A stretch of DNA of 42,358 nt from CAIZGX01 sp964511555 (GTDB lineage: Bacteria > Bacteroidota > Bacteroidia > Flavobacteriales_D > Sanyastnellaceae). The notes beneath the pieces were generated by a model. It searched no databases, had not been told where the DNA came from, and saw nothing but the letters and a program-made list of their open reading frames with translations. Location of the stretch: positions 1 through 42,358 of the forward strand of contig CAZEFR010000017.1 of NCBI GenBank assembly GCA_964511555.1, read 5' to 3'. This document shows positions 26,070-35,500 of this stretch, piece by piece (within the stretch, counting starts at the first letter, position 1; the number at the start of each line of letters is the position of its first letter). The position numbers and the translations under genes were made by a program.

Positions 26070-26482
26070 TGCGAATTCTAATTCTCAACGGGCCCAATTT
26101 GAATTTACTCGGAACACGAGAACCTTCGGTTTACGGATCTGAAAATTTATCGACTTTGCTTCATGTATTGATTGAAAAATTCCCTGGTGTGAATTTTTCA
26201 CATCTTCAATCCAATCACGAAGGCGAGCTCATTGATGCAATACAAGATTCTGAAAAATATGATGCTATTGTATTGAATGCTGGTGGATACACACACACGA
26301 GTATTGCCATTGCTGATGCGATCGCAGCTGTGAAGCCTCGGGTAATTGAAGTGCACTTGAGTAATATTTTAGCACGAGAGAAGGAGCGACACACATCGCT
26401 ACTCGCTCAACATTGTTTGGGAACAATCTCAGGGTTTGGTTTTGATTCTTACGTGCTCGCTGTTGAACAGCTTACTCGATAA
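26069..26482 (+). CDS. aroQ: Type II 3-dehydroquinate dehydratase
   Basis: A 137-residue cytoplasmic enzyme of the shikimate pathway, dehydrating 3-dehydroquinate. Family landmarks are ILNGPNLNLLGTREPSVYG with the catalytic Tyr near residue 22, the NHEGELID segment with catalytic Glu/His region, LNAGGYTHTSIA in place of the usual NPGAxTHTS, and EVHLSN. The start at ATG 26069 is supported by the family motif beginning within a few residues; a longer reading frame from 26039 would run into the previous gene. The ATG shares its A with the upstream stop (TGATG), so translation is probably coupled. Confidence 0.95.
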   Translation: MRILILNGPNLNLLGTREPSVYGSENLSTLLHVLIEKFPGVNFSHLQSNHEGELIDAIQDSEKYDAIVLNAGGYTHTSIAIADAIAAVKPRVIEVHLSNILAREKERHTSLLAQHCLGTISGFGFDSYVLAVEQLTR

Positions 26483-26484
26483 GC

Positions 26485-26811
26485 CTACCCTCCTACTTCC
26501 GCCAATTTCACTTTTAGTCCGTCGAAGTTTGCAGCAATGTGCAACTGACATCCCAATCTGCTATTTCCTTTAACGAAGAATGCCTGATCTAACATTCCTT
26601 CCTCATCGTCATTCCTTTCACCCAAGTCATGATCGGAAAGAATATACATATGACAACTTGCGCACATAGCCATTCCACCGCAAGTTCCTTCAACTGGCAA
26701 TTCATATGATTTACAAAGCTCCATCATGTTCATGCCCATGTCCGTTGGGGCATCTAGAACATGTTCTTTGTCTTCTCTATCTACTACTGTGATCTGAACT
26801 GTATTCTCCAT
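26485..26811 (-). CDS. 2Fe-2S ferredoxin (adrenodoxin type)
   Basis: A 108-residue electron carrier. Four cluster cysteines fit the family spacing: Cys44, Cys50 and Cys53 in EGTCGGMAMCASC, and Cys88 in RLGCQL. An acidic stretch (DLGERNDDEEGM) fits a partner-binding surface. It follows a reductase gene after 2 bases, so the two form one unit and the reductase probably reduces this ferredoxin. The end partner is unknown. Confidence 0.92.
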   Translation of the reverse strand: MENTVQITVVDREDKEHVLDAPTDMGMNMMELCKSYELPVEGTCGGMAMCASCHMYILSDHDLGERNDDEEGMLDQAFFVKGNSRLGCQLHIAANFDGLKVKLAEVGG

Positions 26812-26813
26812 TA

Positions 26814-27821
26814 TTAAAATCCGTTTACTCCATTAACTGTAGTGTACTTCAAAACATAATTCTTGTCGGGATAAATACGTTTGAATGCACTTTGAACCAT
26901 GAGCGTTGTTTCATGGAAGCCGCAAAGAATCAATTTCAGTTTTCCAGGATATGTATTGATATCTCCAACTGCGTATAACCCGGGAACATTTGTTTGGTAA
27001 TCGAAGGTGTTTACTTCGATACTGTTCTTGTCAATATTCAAACCCCATTCAGATAAAGGACCCAACTTCGGACTTAATCCGAATAACGGCAACCAATGAT
27101 CTGTTGATAGAACGGTTCTCGTTTCATCGTTATGTTGAAGGGTAATGTTGCGAAGAGTATCGTCTCCAGCAACTTCAACAACCTCTGCGTCTGTGTGCAA
27201 ATTAATTTTTCCTGAAGCTGCCATATCCAAGACCTTCTGAACTGAATCTGGATGACCGCGGAAACTTTTACTTCTGTGAACCAGCGTAACTTCTTTCGCC
27301 ACACCGTTTGCAAGGAAAACTGCCCAATCTAATGCTGAGTCTCCTCCACCGCTAATGATAACAGATTTTCCTCTGTAGAATTCAGGATCACGAACAATGT
27401 ATTCAATTCCTTTGTCTTCAAAATCTGAAATATTTGAAATAGGAGGCTTACGTGGTTCGAAACAACCCAATCCGCCTGCAATTGCCACAACAGGGGCAAT
27501 ATGTTTCGTTCCGCGTGAAGTCGTAACAATGAACTTCCCGTCTTCTGTTCTTTCAAAAGATTCTGCGCGCTCTCCCAAAGTAAATCCTGGTTTAAACGGC
27601 TCAGCTTGCTTCATTAAATTGTCGATAAGCTCGCCGGCCAAAATTTCCGGAAATCCTGGTATATCATAGATTGGTTTCTTCGGGTAAATCTCCGTCAGCT
27701 GTCCGCCCGCTTGTGGCAGCGCATCTATCAGGTGACAACGTAATTTTAGAAGGCCAGCTTCGAAAACGGTAAACAACCCACATGGGCCGGCACCAATAAC
27801 AAGTATATCAGTTTCAATCAT
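26814..27821 (-). CDS. Ferredoxin-NAD(P) reductase, thioredoxin reductase-like
   Basis: A 335-residue flavoprotein of the TrxR-like FNR family, passing electrons from NAD(P)H to ferredoxin. Motifs: FAD-binding ILVIGAGPCGLF at the N-terminus, LTEIYPKKPIYDIPGFPE, the NAD(P)H loop ISGGGDSALDWA, and the C-terminal LYAVGDINTYPGKLKLILCG. It lacks the CxxC redox pair of true thioredoxin reductases, which fits an FNR role. ATG 27821 is preferred to TTG 27839. A perfect TAnnTTTG box lies 15 bases upstream. Confidence 0.93.
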   Translation of the reverse strand: MIETDILVIGAGPCGLFTVFEAGLLKLRCHLIDALPQAGGQLTEIYPKKPIYDIPGFPEILAGELIDNLMKQAEPFKPGFTLGERAESFERTEDGKFIVTTSRGTKHIAPVVAIAGGLGCFEPRKPPISNISDFEDKGIEYIVRDPEFYRGKSVIISGGGDSALDWAVFLANGVAKEVTLVHRSKSFRGHPDSVQKVLDMAASGKINLHTDAEVVEVAGDDTLRNITLQHNDETRTVLSTDHWLPLFGLSPKLGPLSEWGLNIDKNSIEVNTFDYQTNVPGLYAVGDINTYPGKLKLILCGFHETTLMVQSAFKRIYPDKNYVLKYTTVNGVNGF

Positions 27822-27836
27822 AATAGTGAAGTCGGG

Positions 27837-27844
27837 CAAAATTA
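27837..27844 (-). promoter_or_regulatory. Bacteroidota -7 promoter box for reductase/ferredoxin operon
   Basis: TAATTTTG on the minus strand is a perfect TAnnTTTG match, 15 bases before the ATG at 27821. No TTG at the usual -33 spacing. Confidence 0.5.
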
Positions 27845-27963
27845 CTTCTTTCGATAGAAATACAGCCTAAACTTATAAAAATCATTAACATTCCAAGGCG
27901 GATAATGTTTTTTTTACGTGGAAAAAGAATAAATGTTAAATTGTGCAACCTAAACCTTTCCAA

Positions 27964-29196
27964 ATGAAACAAATATTACTTGCTGTAATTTGCCTCTCTG
28001 CGATGAATTCACACGCCCAATGCGACGGCAATCGATACCTGAACTACATCTTCAACGAAGTTCAAGTTACTTCTGACGTTCCTTATGGTGAAAATTTAAA
28101 GTTCGACGGATCCAATCAAGTTTTATTTTGTGATGTTTACGAACCTGTTGGGGATAATGCGACGAATCGAGCTGTGGTTATTGTGGCGCACGGTGGATTT
28201 TTTTTATCGGGATCGAAGACAGGACCTGATGTTGTTCCTGTTTGTCAGAGGCTTGCAAAAATGGGATATGTTGCCGTTTCAATTCAATACAGACTTGGGA
28301 TCAATGTGACCGCAAACCTTGCTGGTCCTATGACTGAAGCTGTTATGCGTGGAGTTCAAGATGGTAAAGCGGCTGTTCGTTTTCTTCGAAAAACCGCAGC
28401 TTCTGAGGGAAACCCTTTTAAAATTGATCCGAACGAGGTGTACATTGCTGGGTCTAGCGCTGGCGGATACATTGCTTTGCACATGGCATATTTGGATGAG
28501 ATATCTGAAATTCCTTCATTCGTGAACACAAATAATCCTGGTTTAACCGGCGGATTGGAAGGAGAAAGTGGAAATCCTGGATATTCATCAGATGTAAAAG
28601 CAATTGTAAACATATGCGGAGCTATTGGCGATACTGCATGGATTCATACCGGAGATAAGCCCGCCTTGTTGTTTCACGGAACAAATGATCAGACGGTTCC
28701 GTTTGGCTCGGATATGCAATATGCATTTGGCTTTGCGCCCGTGTTGGAAGTCGACGGTAGTTCCAGTATTCATGAAAAAATGAATGAAGTTGGAATTGAG
28801 CATTGCTTTGAGATTCATGAAGGGTTGGGGCACGTTCCTCATTCAACCAATGCAGCCGTCTTGGACACTACTCTGAGTATTATGTCGAACTTTCTTGCCC
28901 ATCACATATGCTCCATACCTTTAGATTGTAGTTACCGCACAATATCTGTTGGAACAGAGGAGTTAACTATAGAAGAAGACAACTTATTGGTTTATCCGAA
29001 TCCGGCGAACTCAACAATCTTTGTTGCAAGCAACGACTTAAAGCAAATTGAAGTTTACAACATGACAGGAAAATTGGTAAACACCGTATTCAATACGAAT
29101 CGAATGGAAGTATCCAATCTTCCGAATGGTTTATACGTATTCAGACTAACCACTTCAACAGGAAAAACTAACAAAACCGTGCTTATTCAACATTAA
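27964..29196 (+). CDS. Exported alpha/beta hydrolase (esterase) with T9SS type A sorting domain
   Basis: A 410-residue exported hydrolase. The signal peptide ends near SHAQ. An oxyanion motif AHGGFF (75-80) and nucleophile loop GSSAGG (Ser165) precede HGTNDQTVPF (Asp242) and GLGHVPH (His290), making a complete Ser-Asp-His triad of the carboxylesterase/lipase type. Residues from about 335 are a T9SS type A domain beginning VYPNPANSTIFVAS and ending NKTVLIQH. The ATG at 27964 is preferred over a GTG seven codons upstream because it starts the signal. Substrate unknown. A small basic gene follows one base later. Confidence 0.9.
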   Translation: MKQILLAVICLSAMNSHAQCDGNRYLNYIFNEVQVTSDVPYGENLKFDGSNQVLFCDVYEPVGDNATNRAVVIVAHGGFFLSGSKTGPDVVPVCQRLAKMGYVAVSIQYRLGINVTANLAGPMTEAVMRGVQDGKAAVRFLRKTAASEGNPFKIDPNEVYIAGSSAGGYIALHMAYLDEISEIPSFVNTNNPGLTGGLEGESGNPGYSSDVKAIVNICGAIGDTAWIHTGDKPALLFHGTNDQTVPFGSDMQYAFGFAPVLEVDGSSSIHEKMNEVGIEHCFEIHEGLGHVPHSTNAAVLDTTLSIMSNFLAHHICSIPLDCSYRTISVGTEELTIEEDNLLVYPNPANSTIFVASNDLKQIEVYNMTGKLVNTVFNTNRMEVSNLPNGLYVFRLTTSTGKTNKTVLIQH

Positions 29197-29197
29197 C

Positions 29198-29416
29198 ATG
29201 AAACGTTTTGTCAGACTCACCTTCATACTTCTAGCCTTTTTAGGAGCAGCAACTGTTGTTACCACGCAAACATCTTGTTCAAGTCCGAAGAAGGGGTATA
29301 ATTATTCCAGCCATAATAAGCGGAATAATTCTGCGCAACGCGCCGGTAACATACGCATGAAGAAAGCGTGTAATGACCAGTTAAATTTCAAATGTCCGAA
29401 TTTTAAGAAGAAATAA
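29198..29416 (+). CDS. Small basic exported protein, unknown function
   Basis: A 72-residue protein with a hydrophobic N-terminal segment (LTFILLAFLGAATVV) followed by TSCSSPKKGYN. The Cys at about 27 sits where lipidation would occur but the preceding Thr-Gln-Thr does not fit a good lipobox, so both a cleaved signal and a membrane anchor are possible. The rest is basic (Lys, Arg, Asn) with two more cysteines. It begins one base after the esterase stop and shares its terminator. Function unknown. Confidence 0.5.
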   Translation: MKRFVRLTFILLAFLGAATVVTTQTSCSSPKKGYNYSSHNKRNNSAQRAGNIRMKKACNDQLNFKCPNFKKK

Positions 29417-29435
29417 TGCAAATCATGCATGTATT

Positions 29436-29463
29436 AAGGGAGTCAGATTGGACTCCCTTTTTG
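29436..29463 (+). terminator. Rho-independent terminator after the esterase operon
   Basis: A 9-bp stem (AAGGGAGTC with GACTCCCTT), a 6-base loop AGATTG, then a T-run ending TTTTTG. Clear intrinsic terminator. Confidence 0.88.
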
Positions 29464-29494
29464 TTTAAAAACAAACTGTTCAACAATAAAGAGT

Positions 29495-29502
29495 TACCTT
29501 TG
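29495..29502 (+). promoter_or_regulatory. Bacteroidota -7 promoter box for the giant surface protein gene
   Basis: TACCTTTG is a perfect TAnnTTTG match, 16 bases before the ATG at 29519 and just after the esterase terminator, so this is its likely promoter. A -33 TTG at proper spacing was not found. Confidence 0.5.
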
Positions 29503-29518
29503 TGACAAATTAATTGCG

Positions 29519-32500
29519 ATGCCTCGTTTGTTGAAAGTTTTTTCTCTGAATAATCATATTCATACGGTTTTAAAACACGTTTTTTTGTTTGTGTTTTTGA
29601 GTGTTTTTGGTGAGCATGTTTTAGGACAAAATTGCAATAATCTAAGTGTTTCTGTAGGGTCAGACATTGAAGCTTGTAACGGCGCAAATATTATCTTAAC
29701 GGCCACATACACTGGTGGACCGAGTTCAGGCATGCCATCCTATCAATGGTCTGTTAACAGAGACGGGGGGGTGGGGGGTTGGGTTGATGTCTTAGGAGCA
29801 ACTTCCAATACCTATACCATATCCAATTTCAGCAATATTTCTGATGGAATCTACACGTGCACTGTAACATTCTCTAATGCTAATAACTGTGATGAAAGTG
29901 ATAATCTTGAAGTAATATTTCCAAACAATAATAATTTCAGCTTAGATGCAGGAAATGACATTACTATCTGCCAAGGTCAAATAGCAAATATTAACTCTTC
30001 AGTTTCCGATGTTCCAAATGGTGGAACTGTTACTTATTCATGGACAAGTAATACAGGAGCATATACTTCCTCAATCGCCGACCCATCTTTTAGCAACCTT
30101 CCAGTTGGGGTTTATACTTTTATTGGAACTGCGACCTCAAACGGCTGCACCGACACAGACCAAATTAGTGTAACAGTAAATCCAAGTCCAACCGCCCCGC
30201 CATTTTCGATTCCGGCATCAGGCTGCCCGGGAGTTTCAATACCAATTTCCTCATTTAGTCCTTTACCCGGGATAACGTACACTTGGTTCCCAAACACAAA
30301 TACCACTTTTTCCAATACTAATACATCAAATCCTTCAGTCACGTTTAACGTAGGTGATAATTTTGGGGTGTCTTACACGGCAACAAACTCAATTGGCTGT
30401 TCTACAAATTCTTCTATTCAAAACATTTCCATAACAAGCCTTGCTGTAAACAATCCATTCATTCAATCGTCGAGTAACAATTTAACTCCAAGCATTTACA
30501 ACGGCATTCCAACCTATACCTTGTGCGGCGGGTCATCAGGCGGAAGCAGTGCTTCAGTGTTCTACACTCTTCCAAACAACGGGGCTGTTTATACCTTTGC
30601 TTCTGCAAGTGTTCTCCCAACAATTATAACAAGTAGCGCAATTGCGAATAATATCATTTTAGATATTGGAAATAATTTCTTTACTATTACTGGTGTGCTA
30701 AATGGCTGCACCGTAACTCGTCAATTCAACATTTATGCTGGATCCAATCCATATGTCGCTGGAGGGGTTTCCAATTCCGTAGGATTGTGCACTGGTCAAA
30801 CAGTTAATTTCTCAATTTCTACGATAAATCCCGCAACAAATACACCCAATGCTGCAGGTACAACATACACTATTGGTGTGAGTGATGTTCCGTCGTCTCT
30901 TCCAAATAATCCGAACTATTCACCATATGCAACATTTCAAGATATTAATGGAAATCAAAACGTTCAATACACGTTTAACTCTTCATCGTGCGGCCAATCA
31001 ACTGTCGGTTTTCCAGCCAATGCATTTTATGCTACAATAACCGCTTCAAATGCATGTGGTTCAACCTCAAGCAGTGTTTCACCAATTGTTGTCAGTAAAG
31101 CACCTACTGCGAATTTTAATGTCTCGGCGTCAACAATATGCGTAAATTCTTCGATCACTATTACAAATGTTGGAATTGCGGGAAATGCGATCGCTGGTGT
31201 AAACAACTCTGCGCCATTCTCCTGCACAACAACAGGAGCATTCTTTTACACAATATCTCCTGCAACAGGTTGGACATCCACAACTTTAGGCGCAGACGGC
31301 ATTCCCGCCGGTAATTGGGGTGGAATAACTGCAGCCGCAAATTCTGCAAACGTTAATTTTAACACACCTGGTACATACACAATAACTCAAAAGTATCAGA
31401 ATGGTTGCGGAATCTCGACTTTTGAGAGGACTATATGTGTTGTTCCCCCACCTACCTGCTCTTTCTCTGTAGATCCTACCGATTCGTGTACCCCCCTTAT
31501 AACTAATATAACCAATAACACTACAGGCCCCTCATGCGGCACAACGCCTTTAGCTTTAGCTTATAACTGGACAGTTACAAACCCAGTTGGAGGAACATCT
31601 TCAATAGCAACCGCAACGGCAGTTAATCCAACGATAACATTAAATAACAACACTGCCGCTTCTAATTTAGCTATACTCAACTTTCCTATTAATCTCGTTG
31701 TAAATCCTTTGACTCCTGGAACATCTACTCCTGTTCCTAACTGTTCTTCAACTTGCAATCAAACGGTTACTGTTTATCCGCAACCTTCTTTTATTGCACA
31801 ACCCATTCAACCGACTGCTATTTGCTTTGGAGGGACGTTTAATTCAATAAGTGTTACTGTCAGTTATCTCGGCCCTGGAGTACCTTCCTACCAGTGGTAT
31901 TCCAATGTAAATCCTGTCAGTTCTGGAGGAACTTTAATTCCTGGCGCAACTGCTTCGAGCTACGTTCCACCTGCAACAGTTGTTGGAACAATTCATTATT
32001 ACTGCGTAGTTACTTTTCCTTTAAGTACATTGTGCAACACAATAATTTCGAACAATGTTCCTGCTATTGTTGTCCCTGATCCAATTGCTTCGGCAACACC
32101 TTTAACGCAAACAATATGCGTAGGCGGAACAGTGCCTGATGCCTTAACAGGAGCTTACATCAATGGCGTTGGAACTCCAAGTTATCAATGGAATCTCGTG
32201 GGCACTCCTACAACTTCTATTACTGGGGCAACATCTTCTACATATACTCCAACAGCTTTCTCTTCGACTGGAACTTTCAACTACACAGTAACCATTAACA
32301 CCTCGGGAAGCGGCTGCAGCGCCAGCACCTCTACACAGATTGCTGTAGTCGTTATTCCCGACCCAACAACAACCGCTCCTGTAGCAACACAAACGCTTTG
32401 TCAAAATGCCGCTCCAACTGCATTAACCGTTTCGGCCTCGGGCGGCTCAGGAACTTTGCAATACCAATGGTTCAGCAATACCACAAACAGCACAAGCAAT

Positions 32501-35500
32501 GGGGTCTTAATTCCAGGAGCTACAAACAGCACTTACACACCACCCACCTCTGTTGTGGGAACTTTTTACTATTACTGTGAAGTTACCACTCCAGTTTCAG
32601 GCTGCTCAGTTACCAGTGCAACAAGCACTGTGATTGTTAACCTTGCACCAACTTTCACAACACAGCCGACCGCAAGTAATGTTTGTGTCGGGGGCACTCC
32701 AACCCAAATGTGTGTTACCTATATTAACGGAACTGGAACACCTTCTTATCAGTGGTATAGCAATTCTGCAAATACCACCCTAGGAGCAACAGCAATAACT
32801 GGCGCGACAAACAGTTGTTACACTCCTCCAGCTTCTGCTGCTGGAACTACCTATTACTTTGCAATCATATCTCTAACAGGAGGTGGTTGTTCGATCATTA
32901 CATCTAATATCGCAGCGGTTGTTGTTACGCCAGACCCTGCATTAACAACCCAGCCTTCTTCAACACAAACTATTTGTGTGGGTGGTAACTCGGGACCTTT
33001 GTCAGTTTCAATTCAAGCAGCTACTGGAATTGGTGCATTTACCTACCAATGGTTTTCAAACACTGCAGCATCTAATACTGGAGGAACTTCAATTGCTAAT
33101 GCAAACGCTGCAACCTTCAACCCACCAGTGTTCAATACTGCAGGTACTTTCTATTACTACTGTATAGTTACAGATGCAGGGAACGGTTGCGGAACGGTGA
33201 CTTCGCAATTGGCGACAATCATTGTTGTTGTTGATCCAACAATAACTGTTCAACCAATTTCAACCCAAACGCTTTGTCAAAATGCCGCGCCAACTGCATT
33301 AACCGTTTCGGCCTCGGGCGGCTCAGGAACCTTGCAATATCAATGGTTCAGCAATACCATAAACAGCGCAAGTAATGGAACATTAATTCAAGGAGCTACA
33401 AACAGCACTTACACACCACCCACCTCTGTTGTGGGAACTTTTTACTATTACTGTGAAGTTACCACTCCAGTTTCAGGATGTTCTGTAACAAGTGCAATCG
33501 GAACTGTTGTCGTGAATCCTGCTCCAACCTTTACAACCCAACCAACCGCAAGCAACGTTTGCGTTGGTGGGACAACCAACCAAATGTGCGTTGACTATTC
33601 GAATGGAACAGGAACAGCCGCCTATCAGTGGTACAGCAATGCGAATAACAATACAACAACAGGTTCATCTGTCAGCGGAGCTACTTCAAGTTGTTACACT
33701 CCTCCTTCAACAACTGCAGGGACAACTTATTACTATGCAATAATTTCTCTTACCGGAGGAGGTTGTTCAAGCATTACGTCGAACACTGCTTCGGTTGTAA
33801 TTACGCCAGATCCAATCATTACTGCACAACCTATAGCAACTCAAACAATCTGCGAAGGCGGTATCTCGGCACCTCTGTCAGTTTCAATCCAAGCGGCAAC
33901 TGGTATTGGGGCATTTACCTACCAATGGTTCTCAAATACAACAGCATCTAATTCGGGTGGAACTTCAATTGCTAATGCAAACGCTGCAACCTTCAATCCA
34001 CCGGTTTTCAATACTGCAGGTACTTTCTATTACTACTGTTTAGTTACAGATGCAGGGAACGGTTGCGGAACTGTTACTTCGCAAGTGGCAACGATCATTG
34101 TTGTTGTTGATCCTACAATAACGGCTCAACCACTTCCAACCCAAACACTTTGTCTAAGCGCTGCTCCAACTGCGTTAACCGTAACTGCTTCTGGTGGAAC
34201 TGGAACTTTGGAGTATCAATGGTATAGCAATACTGTGAACAACTCAACTTCCGGAACCGCAATTCTTGGGGCGACAACCAACACTTATTCTCCTCTTACT
34301 GCAACTTTAGGTACAATATATTATTACTGCATTGTAACTACGCCAGCATCAGGATGTTCTGTAACAAGTGCTATCGGAACTGTTCTCGTCAATCCTGCTC
34401 CAACCTTCACAACTCAACCCGCTTCAAGTAATGTCTGTGTTGGTGGAACAACAAACCAAATGTGTGTAACCTATACAAATGGAACTGGAACACCTTCGTA
34501 CCAATGGTATAGTTCCACAACCAATGCAACAACGGGTGGAACTTCAATTACAGGAGCTACATCTTCTTGCTTGATACCTCCTTCAACAACTTCTGGGACA
34601 ACTTATTACTATGCTATAATTTCTCTTACTGGAGGAGGTTGTTCAGGTATTACTTCTAACACAGCTGAGGTAATTGTCAATGCAAACACCTCTCTATCAG
34701 CGCAACCTACCCCATCACAAACGATATGTGTTGGGGGAAGCGTTCCGGTTCCGCTAAGTGTCGTATTTGCTGGTGGAGCAGGCACACCCTCATACCAATG
34801 GTTTGAATCTCCCTCTAACACTCCAATTGTTGGAGCTAATTCATCATCATTCACACCCTCTGTATTCTCTGCGATAGGAAACACCAGCTATTATGTGACA
34901 GTTACCTTAGCTGGTGCAGGATGTGGTATTCAAACATCTAACATTGCTGAAATTATCGTTGTTGCAGATCCAACAGCTACCATAACCTCGGGCGCATCTT
35001 ACTGTCAAAATGCTGCATCCGTTAACGCCCTTTCTGTATCTGCTCAAGACGGGCAAGGTACTTTCTCTTACCAATGGTACTCCAATACAACAGGTGGTAA
35101 TACTTCAGGCAATCCTATATCAGGTGCGAATACTTCAACTTACACTCCGCCCGTAAGCCAAACAGGTTCTTCATACTATTACTGCGCTGTTACGCAAAGT
35201 GGAGCCAATTGCGCGGTGAATTCTCCGGCTTCACTTATTACTGTCACGCCAGCTCCTACGTTCACAACTCAACCAACACCAACTCAATCGGTATGTGTCG
35301 GCGGAACAACAACTCAATTGAACGTCGATTATAGCAACGGAACAGGAACTGCAACATATCAGTGGTATTCTAATACGACAAATGGGTATACTGGAGGAAA
35401 TCCTATCGCCGGACAAACAAATTCGTCTTTTACTCCACCTTCGGCTAGTTCTAGCACTATTTATTATTATTGCATCATTTCGTTCTCTGCCGCGGGTGGT

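Noticed and set aside
32144..32404. Cys- and Arg-rich minus-strand ORF in the giant gene
   Set aside because: It is a mirror of the Ser/Thr/Gly-rich repeat codons; no initiation signal or homologue-like motif.
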